11,307 nt of DNA, from positions 1-11,307 of the forward strand of contig CALGHC010000081.1 in NCBI GenBank assembly GCA_937915965.1. The letters are read 5' to 3'. Position 1 is the first letter of the stretch. Each line of letters begins with the position of its first letter. Position numbers and translations under genes: made by a program. The notes under the pieces are model-generated. The model saw only the letters and a program-made list of their open reading frames with translations, was not told the DNA's origin and searched no databases. This document shows positions 5,628 to 11,307 of the stretch, piece after piece. This DNA is from an uncultured Myxococcales bacterium (GTDB taxonomy: Bacteria > Myxococcota_A > UBA9042).

Positions 5628-7099
5628 GCGACACCTCCCAGCGGTGTCGAGGCGGGCGGCGCGAGCGCGCCCGGCGTCAGGTCGGGGCCGATTTCGCCGC
5701 AGTCCTCATCGTCGTGGGCCTCATCGTCGTGGGCCTCATCGTAGTGGGCCTCATCGTCGAGGGCCTCATCGTCGACGGCCTCATCGTCGAAGGCCTCATC
5801 GTCGAGCGACCCGTCAGGCAGGATCGCGCCGTGGCCGCGGCCCACCCCCAACAAGATCCCTGCCGACAGAGCCATGACGGCCAGCGACGAGCCGCCATAG
5901 GAGATGAACGGCAGCGTGAGGCCTTTGGTTGGCAGGAGGCCCATGACCACGCCGTAGTTGATCGCAGCGTGGGTGCCAAAGAGCGTAGTCAGCCCGATCG
6001 CCAGAAGCCGACCGAACTCGCAGCGTGCACCCCGGGCGATGCGCAAGCCGCGCCACATGATCACGCCAAAGAGGACGGCGACCAGGGCAAGCCCCAAGAT
6101 TCCCAACTCCTCGCCGATGACCGAGAGGACGAAGTCGGTATGCGCCTCGGGGATGAAGCCGAGCTTCTGGCGCGAGGCCCCCAGCCCCTGCCCAAGGAAG
6201 CCGCCGGTGGCGATCGCGAGCTTGCCGTTGAAGAGCTGATAGGCGCTGTCCTGCCGGTTGACGAGCGGCTCAAGGAACGCCGTGATCCGCCGCGAACGCA
6301 TCGGATCGTGGATCAGGAACCAACCCAGGCCAAAGGCGCCGCTCAAGCCGATGAAGACGAGGTAGGCCACGTTGGTTCCAGCGACGAAGGTCATCGCGAA
6401 GAGCAGGATCGCCAACACGATTCCAGTGCCCAGGTCGGGCTGCCGCATGCACAAGCCAAAGACGATGACCCAGACCAGGAAGTGGGGGGCCAGACCGACA
6501 CTGAAGGTGCGGATGGCGCCCCGACCTGCCTTCTTCGACAGCGACCAGGCGAGGTAGAGGGCGAAGACCAGCTTGGCGAGCTCGGCGGGCTGGAAGCGGA
6601 AGAACTTGAAGTCGAGCCAGCGAGTCGCGCGGTTGACCGTCTCACCGAAGAGCAGGACCGCGATGAGCAGGCCGATCGTGGCGATAAGCGACGGCCACGC
6701 CAGCCGCGCCCAGAGCCGATACGGCACCACCAGCCCCACAAAGAGGGCAACCAAGGAGACGCAGGCGTAGGCGAGGTGTCGGTGGAGGAAATGCAGTTCG
6801 TCGCCATGGTGCCCGTGCACGGCGTCGTACATCGACGCAGAGAACGCCATGACCACGCCAACGGTGGCGAGCCCGATGAACGCGGCAAGCAGCCACCAGT
6901 CCATGCCGGTTGGCGTGACAACCAGCGGCTCGCCGTCAATCGGATCGCGCTCTTCGGGGCGCCGGTCCGAGGCGTGCCGATCGATGCGGGTGTGCGCCTC
7001 GCCAACCGGTCCGGCCGCAAGCGCCGCGGAACGCCCGGCGCCGGTCATGGCGTCCGGCGGGCTCTCGGCTCCCTGGTCAATGGCGAAAGGATCGGACAC
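5624..7099 (-). CDS. ftsW: Septal peptidoglycan glycosyltransferase FtsW (SEDS family)
   Basis: FtsW is the polytopic SEDS polymerase that, with its partner class B PBP (FtsI), makes septal glycan from lipid II. The 491-residue product carries the family signatures RATRWLD (157-163), FQPAELAKL (169-177) and QPDLGT (220-225, whose Asp aligns with the SEDS catalytic Asp). It also carries YQLFNGKLAIATGG (287-300), GFIPEAHTDFVLSVIGEELG (314-333) and GLLPTKGLTLPFISYGGSS (387-405). The hydrophobic core runs from about residue 67 to 420 and is consistent with ten membrane segments. Two parts are unusual: a hydrophilic N-terminal extension of about 65 residues, and an acidic cytoplasmic tail (432-466) of seven DDEA-type repeats. 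The GTG start at 7099 lies 6 bases after the mraY stop, with GAGG 9 bases upstream. ATGs at 7048 and 6904 are possible, and the last would remove the extension. murD, usual between mraY and ftsW, is absent. Confidence 0.96.
   Translation of the reverse strand: MSDPFAIDQGAESPPDAMTGAGRSAALAAGPVGEAHTRIDRHASDRRPEERDPIDGEPLVVTPTGMDWWLLAAFIGLATVGVVMAFSASMYDAVHGHHGDELHFLHRHLAYACVSLVALFVGLVVPYRLWARLAWPSLIATIGLLIAVLLFGETVNRATRWLDFKFFRFQPAELAKLVFALYLAWSLSKKAGRGAIRTFSVGLAPHFLVWVIVFGLCMRQPDLGTGIVLAILLFAMTFVAGTNVAYLVFIGLSGAFGLGWFLIHDPMRSRRITAFLEPLVNRQDSAYQLFNGKLAIATGGFLGQGLGASRQKLGFIPEAHTDFVLSVIGEELGILGLALVAVLFGVIMWRGLRIARGARCEFGRLLAIGLTTLFGTHAAINYGVVMGLLPTKGLTLPFISYGGSSLAVMALSAGILLGVGRGHGAILPDGSLDDEAFDDEAVDDEALDDEAHYDEAHDDEAHDDEDCGEIGPDLTPGALAPPASTPLGGVA
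5634..5639 (-). promoter_or_regulatory. Ribosome binding site of murG, inside the end of ftsW
   Basis: GGGAGG on the minus strand lies 6 bases before the ATG at 5627. It supports the start that overlaps the ftsW stop codon (ATGA) rather than the ATG seven codons further in. Confidence 0.75.
5705..5809 (-). repeat. 15-bp tandem repeat encoding the acidic DDEA tail of FtsW
   Basis: Seven units of 15 bp begin at 5705, 5720, 5735, 5750, 5765, 5780 and 5795. On the plus strand each starts CTCATCGT. The first six end in GGC and the seventh has decayed at its end. In the ftsW frame they read LDDEA, FDDEA, VDDEA, LDDEA, HYDEA, HDDEA and HDDED (residues 432-466, 21 acidic residues). All units use the same Asp-Asp-Glu codons, including GAT in a high-GC gene. 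The exception is one GAC-to-TAC change that turns Asp into Tyr in the fifth unit. Such uniform synonymous sites point to recent duplication. The unit is a multiple of three, so copy-number changes would keep the frame. Confidence 0.93.
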
Positions 7100-7105
7100 G
7101 AAGAA

Positions 7106-8239
7106 CTACCTCAGCTTCAGGCTTGCGATGCCAACGAGGGCGAGGATGATTGAGATGATCCAGAATCGAACGGTGACCCGCGGCTCGGGCCAGCCCTTCT
7201 TCTCGAAGTGGTGATGGATCGGCGCCATCCGAAAGACGCGCCGGCCGGTGAGCTTGAAGGAGTAGCGCTGGATCACGACGCTGGCGCCTTCGAGCACGAA
7301 GATGCCGCCGACGACCACAGAGATGATCTCGTTCTTGGAGAGGACGGCGATCGTGCCGAGAGTGCCGCCGAGCGCGAGGGCACCGACATCGCCCATAAAG
7401 ACCTGTGCGGGAAACGTATTGTACCAAAGGAAGCCGATGCTGGCGCCGATCACCGAAGCGGCGACGATGATCAGCTCCTGGGCGAGGGGGATCGACGGAA
7501 TGAGCAGGTACTCGGCGATGTCGAAACGGTGGAAGTGACCATCGGCGAACAGGCCCAAGCTCGCACCCGCGAGGTAGCAGAACAGGCCGAAGGTGGCGGC
7601 GGAGACCATCACCGGGCCGGTGGCCAGGCCGTCAAGGCCGTCCGTGAAGTTGACCGCGTTGGACCAACACACGACCACAACGGTCGCAAAGGACGCATAG
7701 GCCCACGCTGGAATCTCCAGGTAGAAGACGCGGGCGTTGGTGAAAGGCAGATACAAGCGGGTGTCGGCCAGATCGGCGCCGAGCAGGCCGCTGTACATCG
7801 CGCCAAAGACGGCGCCGGCGACACCGATCTGAACGATCAGCTTCTGCCTCTCGCTCACGCCACGCGAGTTCTTTGCGCGGATCTTGAGGAAGTCGTCGGC
7901 GAAGCCCAAGGCGCCATAGGCCAACGTGATCCCGAGCACGATCCAGACCATCGAGTTGGTGATGTCGCCCCACAGCAAGGTGGAGAGCGCCACGGCGACG
8001 AGCAGCAAGACGCCACCCATGGTCGGCGTGCCGGCCTTTGAGAAGTGGCTCTCGGGACCGTCGCTGCGGACAACCTGACCGATCTGACCGGCTTGAAGCC
8101 GCCGGATGAACCAGGGATAGAGCGCCATGGCGATCAGCAACGAAGTCGCCATCGCCCCAAGCGTTCGGAACGTGACGTAGCGAAATACGTTGAGCGGCCC
8201 GAAGTCGGGCCGCAGTAGCTCAGATAGCCACAGGAACAC
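7106..8239 (-). CDS. mraY: Phospho-N-acetylmuramoyl-pentapeptide transferase MraY
   Basis: MraY is the integral membrane enzyme that transfers phospho-MurNAc-pentapeptide from UDP to undecaprenyl phosphate, forming lipid I. The 377-residue protein has the family N-terminus PLNVFRYVTFR (15-25), the loop GTPTMGG (70-76) and the Asp pair in ADDFLKI (114-120). It also has NFTDGLDGLA (197-206), FMGDVGALALGG (281-292) and the histidine motif PIHHHFEKKGW (340-350), together with about ten hydrophobic segments. These include the Mg2+-binding and catalytic Asp residues expected of the family. The start is a GTG at 8239-8237 with GGAGG 6 bases upstream. It overlaps the end of the murEF gene by 20 bases, which suggests coupled translation. 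The TAG stop is followed 6 bases later by the ftsW start. No truncation or missing key residue is seen. Confidence 0.97.
   Translation of the reverse strand: MFLWLSELLRPDFGPLNVFRYVTFRTLGAMATSLLIAMALYPWFIRRLQAGQIGQVVRSDGPESHFSKAGTPTMGGVLLLVAVALSTLLWGDITNSMVWIVLGITLAYGALGFADDFLKIRAKNSRGVSERQKLIVQIGVAGAVFGAMYSGLLGADLADTRLYLPFTNARVFYLEIPAWAYASFATVVVVCWSNAVNFTDGLDGLATGPVMVSAATFGLFCYLAGASLGLFADGHFHRFDIAEYLLIPSIPLAQELIIVAASVIGASIGFLWYNTFPAQVFMGDVGALALGGTLGTIAVLSKNEIISVVVGGIFVLEGASVVIQRYSFKLTGRRVFRMAPIHHHFEKKGWPEPRVTVRFWIISIILALVGIASLKLR
7109..7112 (-). promoter_or_regulatory. Possible ribosome binding site of ftsW at the mraY stop
   Basis: GAGG on the minus strand ends next to the mraY TAG and lies 9 bases before the GTG at 7099. 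The spacing is on the long side, so the ftsW start is less certain than the others. ATGs at 7048 and 6904 are weaker on this criterion. Confidence 0.45.
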
Positions 8240-11200
8240 AGCCGTCCTCCGTCTCCGCTGGGATGTGGTCGGCCCGCAGGCCGTCGATCACCCGTTCCAT
8301 ACGCGCGCCGCGTGAGCCCTTCACCAGGAGCGTTCCGCCACCCGCGATCCGCGCGCGTAGGTTGTCGACCAGGGTGTCCACGCCACCTGCCACGTTCACC
8401 TGCAAGGGCGCCATGCCGGCGGCGATCGCCCCGCCTGCTGTGTCCGGAGCGTGGCGCCCGATGGTCCACAGGGCGTCCAATTTGAGTTCTGCAGCGCGTC
8501 GGCCAACCCGAGCGTGCAGGGCGCCAGCGCCAGCGCCGAGCTCCAACATGTCACCGAGCACAGCGACCCTTGGTGCGGGCAACGAGGCGAGCGTCTCCAG
8601 AGCCATCTCCACCGAGCTCGGATTCGCGTTGTAGCAGTCCTCCAGCACCAGCAAAGCGCCAATGTGCGAAGGCCGCATGCGCTGGCCGACCGGGGCAAAC
8701 CGGGCCAGGCCACGAGCTGCCTCGTCGACGTCGACGCCCGCCGCCACGGCGACACCCAGGGCCAGCAGCGCACCGCGGGCGAGATGCAAACCGATACCGG
8801 GAACACGCACCTCGGTGCGTCGACCGAGCACATCTGCGACGAAAGCGACCGACTCGCCGTCAGCGCGGACGTCGCCCACCAGCCGCACCTCGGAGTCGGC
8901 CAGGCGGCCGCAGCGCAGCACGCGGCAACGCAAACCGGAGAGGTGCGGGCCGAGCGCAGCGACGTCGTCGGGCACCACGGCGACGCCGTCCTCGGGCAAC
9001 GCCCTGATCAACGCTGCCTTTTCAACGGCGACACCGTCGAGGTCGCCGAGCTTCTCCAGGTGGGCCTCTGCGACCCCGGTCAGGACGCCGACGCGGGGCT
9101 GGGCGATGCGACACAGCTCCGCGATCTCTCCGGGTTCGCTCGTGCCCATCTCCACGACGGCGAAGCGGTGATCGGCTCCGAGCCGCGCGAGGGTGAGCGG
9201 CACCCCAATCCGGTTGTTGTAGTTGCCATGAGTCGCCAGGACAGGACCTGCCGAGGCGATCGCCAAGGCTGCCATCGCCCGGGTCGTGGTCTTGCCGTTG
9301 CTGCCGGTGATGCCGATGAGCAAGGGCGTGTGGCGCTGACGATGAGCCCGCGCCAGGTCGCCGAGAGCGACGAGCGTGTCCGCCACCTCGACCACCCAGG
9401 TACCAGAGGTGACGGCGCGCTCGCGCCATGCGGCGCCGCGACCGGAAGAACAGATGATGCCGGTTGCGCCAGCCTCGACCGCGCCACCGACGAATTCGTT
9501 TGCGTCGAAGCGCTCGCCGACCAGCGCGACGAACAGATCGCCGGCTCGCAAGGCACGGGTGTCGGTCGAGAGTCGAGCCGTCTGTACGCCGTCGCAGATC
9601 AAGGTGCCGTCGCAGATTTGGGCGGCGGTCCGGCCGTCGAAAGCGAAGGCGCTCGCCTCGGGGGTCGCGTCGCGCGCCAGAGCGACCTGGCGCAGCCCGG
9701 ACGCGACTCCCGGATCGGGCTGCGTGCGCGCCAATCGATGCGATCCGAGCCATTGGGCCGCGACGGCGGCGTCGTCGAAGGGCAGGCTTTCGGTGCCGAC
9801 GAGCTGCGAGCGCTCGTGTCCCTTGCCGGCGATGACGAAGACATCACCCGCGCGCAGCACGCCGATGCCCCTGCGAATTGCCTGACCGCGGTCGACTTCG
9901 CGCAGGTAGCCAGGGGCGCCGCCGAGTCCTGCGATGGTCGCTGGCGTCAGGCGCCCAAGCGGCCGAGCGCCCGCGGCGCGCGCGCCCGCCTCGATCGCGT
10001 CGACGATCGCGCCTGGGTCCTCGCTGCGCGGATTGTCACTAGTCAATACAACCAGATCCGCGCGCTCGGCCGCGACTCGGCCCATGTCTTGGCGTTTGCC
10101 GCCGTCGCGATCGCCGCCGCAACCAAACGCGACCAGCAACTGGCCGCCGGCACCCACGAGCGAACGGCATGCGTCGAGCACCTGTGCGAGGGCGTCGGGT
10201 GTGTGTGCAAAGTCGACCAGCACGAGCGCGCCAAGTGCGTTCTCTATGGGTTCGAGACGCCCCGGCGGTGGCCGCAGATCGCGGGCGCCGCGCTGCAGGT
10301 CGTCGCGATCGGCGCCAACCGCGAGGGCCAGGAGCAGGGCCGCGACGAGATTGTGGCCGTTGAACCGGCCAAGTAGCGGGCTCTCGATGGCAAGCGGTTC
10401 AGAGCTCGCGCCGCCGCTGAGGTGGAAGCGCAGGCCGTCGGAGCCGACCCGCAGGCCCGTGACTCGCCAACCTTCACCGCCGCCGCGCGTCTCCCCATCA
10501 TTGAGGAACCATGGCTGCGCGCGCCCCTCCTTCACCATCTCCAGGCAATGCGGGTCATCGCCGTTGACGTAGGCCGGGGTGCCCTCGCCCAACAACTCTC
10601 GGAAGAGGCGCGCCTTGGCTCGCGCGTAGTTCGCCTCGGTGCCGTGGTAGTCGAGGTGATCGCGGCTGACGTTGGTCCACGCCGCTGCCGCAAAGCGCGT
10701 GCCATCGAGCCGCTGCTGATCGAGGGCGTGCGAGCTCGCCTCGAGGGCGACCACAGCAAAACCCTCAGCCCGCAGCCCGGCCAGCAGAGCCTGTAGTTCA
10801 GTCGCCTCTGGGGTCGTCAGCTGGCCAGGACGGAAGCCCGCTGGAGTCCAGACGCCAAGCGTCCCGATGGCGGCCGCTCGAATGCCAGCAGCCGATAGCA
10901 GCTGGGCACACAGCAGCGTCGTCGTCGACTTGCCGTTGGTACCGGTGACAGCGATCACCTGCATGTAGTGGCTGGGGTGGCCGTGGAAGGCCGATGCCAG
11001 ATGACCAAGTGCGCCGCGGGCGTCTGCGACACGCAGGACGGGCACGCCCAGACCCTCGATCGACACCTCGGCCACGATGGCGACCGCTCCGGCAGCGACG
11101 GCGGCGGGAGCGAAGTCAGCGCCACGAGCGCGCAGGCCGTCGACAGCGACGAAGACGGCGCCCGGCCCGACGCGGCGCGAGTCGGCGGTCACGGAGGTGA

Positions 11201-11294
11201 CCTCGATTGCGGCGGCACCCGCCGGAAGACCGTCACCGAGGACGACGATACCAGCGGACTCGATCAGCGACGCAAGCACGGCGGCACGGCTCAT
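8220..11294 (-). CDS. murEF: Bifunctional MurE-MurF ligase fusion
   Basis: One 1,024-codon frame encodes two cytoplasmic Mur ligases in series. Residues 1 to about 515 are MurE, UDP-MurNAc-L-Ala-D-Glu:meso-diaminopimelate ligase. This part has the P-loop GTNGKSTTT (118-126), LTTPEATE (159-166), EASSHAL (185-191), the carbamylated-Lys segment NYARAKARLF (222-231, probably K227) and DNPR (420-423). The DNPR motif marks meso-DAP specificity. GKGHE is at 490-494. A linker of about 30-35 residues follows. Residues about 548-1024 are MurF, which adds D-Ala-D-Ala, with STDTR (576-580), the P-loop GSNGKTTT (664-671), HGNYNNRIGVPL (689-700), EMGTSEPGEI (715-724), YNANPSSVEMALE (888-900), GDMLELG (914-920) and VKGSRGARME (991-1000). 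Both halves look complete with intact motifs. No Met occurs around the junction to restart MurF. GGAGG stands 4 bases before the ATG. mraY overlaps the end by 20 bases. Natural MurE-MurF fusions are known, for instance in Bordetella. Confidence 0.97.
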   Translation of the reverse strand: MSRAAVLASLIESAGIVVLGDGLPAGAAAIEVTSVTADSRRVGPGAVFVAVDGLRARGADFAPAAVAAGAVAIVAEVSIEGLGVPVLRVADARGALGHLASAFHGHPSHYMQVIAVTGTNGKSTTTLLCAQLLSAAGIRAAAIGTLGVWTPAGFRPGQLTTPEATELQALLAGLRAEGFAVVALEASSHALDQQRLDGTRFAAAAWTNVSRDHLDYHGTEANYARAKARLFRELLGEGTPAYVNGDDPHCLEMVKEGRAQPWFLNDGETRGGGEGWRVTGLRVGSDGLRFHLSGGASSEPLAIESPLLGRFNGHNLVAALLLALAVGADRDDLQRGARDLRPPPGRLEPIENALGALVLVDFAHTPDALAQVLDACRSLVGAGGQLLVAFGCGGDRDGGKRQDMGRVAAERADLVVLTSDNPRSEDPGAIVDAIEAGARAAGARPLGRLTPATIAGLGGAPGYLREVDRGQAIRRGIGVLRAGDVFVIAGKGHERSQLVGTESLPFDDAAVAAQWLGSHRLARTQPDPGVASGLRQVALARDATPEASAFAFDGRTAAQICDGTLICDGVQTARLSTDTRALRAGDLFVALVGERFDANEFVGGAVEAGATGIICSSGRGAAWRERAVTSGTWVVEVADTLVALGDLARAHRQRHTPLLIGITGSNGKTTTRAMAALAIASAGPVLATHGNYNNRIGVPLTLARLGADHRFAVVEMGTSEPGEIAELCRIAQPRVGVLTGVAEAHLEKLGDLDGVAVEKAALIRALPEDGVAVVPDDVAALGPHLSGLRCRVLRCGRLADSEVRLVGDVRADGESVAFVADVLGRRTEVRVPGIGLHLARGALLALGVAVAAGVDVDEAARGLARFAPVGQRMRPSHIGALLVLEDCYNANPSSVEMALETLASLPAPRVAVLGDMLELGAGAGALHARVGRRAAELKLDALWTIGRHAPDTAGGAIAAGMAPLQVNVAGGVDTLVDNLRARIAGGGTLLVKGSRGARMERVIDGLRADHIPAETEDGCVPVAI
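8246..8250 (-). promoter_or_regulatory. Ribosome binding site of mraY, inside murEF
   Basis: GGAGG on the minus strand lies 6 bases before the GTG at 8239, inside the last codons of the murEF frame. It supports a GTG start that overlaps the upstream gene by 20 bases. Confidence 0.7.
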
Positions 11295-11298
11295 GGTG

Positions 11299-11303
11299 CC
11301 TCC
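11299..11303 (-). promoter_or_regulatory. Ribosome binding site of murEF at the window edge
   Basis: GGAGG on the minus strand, 4 bases before the ATG at 11294, confirms that the murEF start lies inside the window and is not a truncation. Only 13 bases lie beyond the start, so the upstream gene (ftsI would be usual in dcw clusters) and any promoter are out of view. Confidence 0.75.
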
Positions 11304-11307
11304 ACTG

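Noticed and set aside
5714..7153. 479-codon plus-strand frame starting with a repeated GLIV motif
   Set aside because: It is antisense to ftsW. The repeated hydrophobic start is only the complement of the 15-bp DDEA repeat, and the rest is charged and without a domain.
9588..9617. Repeated GCCGTCGCAGAT (18-base offset) near the MurF start, giving ICDGTL-ICDGVQ
   Set aside because: It looked like a small duplication, but the MurF N-terminal segment has about the usual spacing up to STDTR, so the similarity may be chance.
8451..10376. 641-codon open frame on the plus strand
   Set aside because: It lies antisense to murEF, whose frame shows continuous Mur ligase motifs. The plus-strand translation has no recognisable domain and the Arg/Gly/Asp composition typical of antisense frames in high-GC genes.

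Overview
The window is a contiguous, high-GC stretch of a division and cell wall (dcw) cluster. Every recognisable gene lies on the minus strand, so transcription runs from position 11307 towards position 1. In transcription order it holds a murE-murF fusion, mraY, ftsW, murG, ftsQ, ftsA, ftsZ and a short unrecognised membrane-protein gene. No tRNA, rRNA, insertion sequence or CRISPR array was seen.

The genes cover one pathway and the machine that uses it. MurE-MurF adds meso-diaminopimelate and then D-Ala-D-Ala to the UDP-MurNAc peptide. MraY moves the phospho-MurNAc-pentapeptide to undecaprenyl phosphate (lipid I), and MurG adds GlcNAc (lipid II). FtsW polymerises lipid II at the septum. 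FtsQ is a membrane scaffold of the divisome. FtsA tethers FtsZ filaments to the membrane, and FtsZ is the tubulin-like ring protein. Genes overlap or sit a few bases apart from murEF through ftsQ. Gaps of 36 and 64 bases precede ftsA and ftsZ. No obvious promoter or intrinsic terminator is visible, so a single operon with its main promoter beyond position 11307 is the simplest reading.

The organism is a Gram-negative-type bacterium with meso-DAP peptidoglycan. MurE carries the DNPR specificity motif, and the set of FtsQ, FtsA and FtsW is of the proteobacterial type. From memory, the FtsZ region around residues 277-320 and the general protein style resemble the former Deltaproteobacteria (for example Myxococcota), but this is a weak inference that needs a search.

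Four things depart from the textbook cluster. murE and murF are one continuous 1,024-codon gene. murD, murC, murB and ddl are absent from their usual places, with 6 bases between mraY and ftsW and a 7-base overlap between murG and ftsQ. FtsW has a long N-terminal extension and an acidic C-terminal tail encoded by a 15-bp tandem repeat. A small anchored protein of unknown function follows ftsZ directly. I saw no wholly new system. The interest lies in these modifications of a conserved machine.
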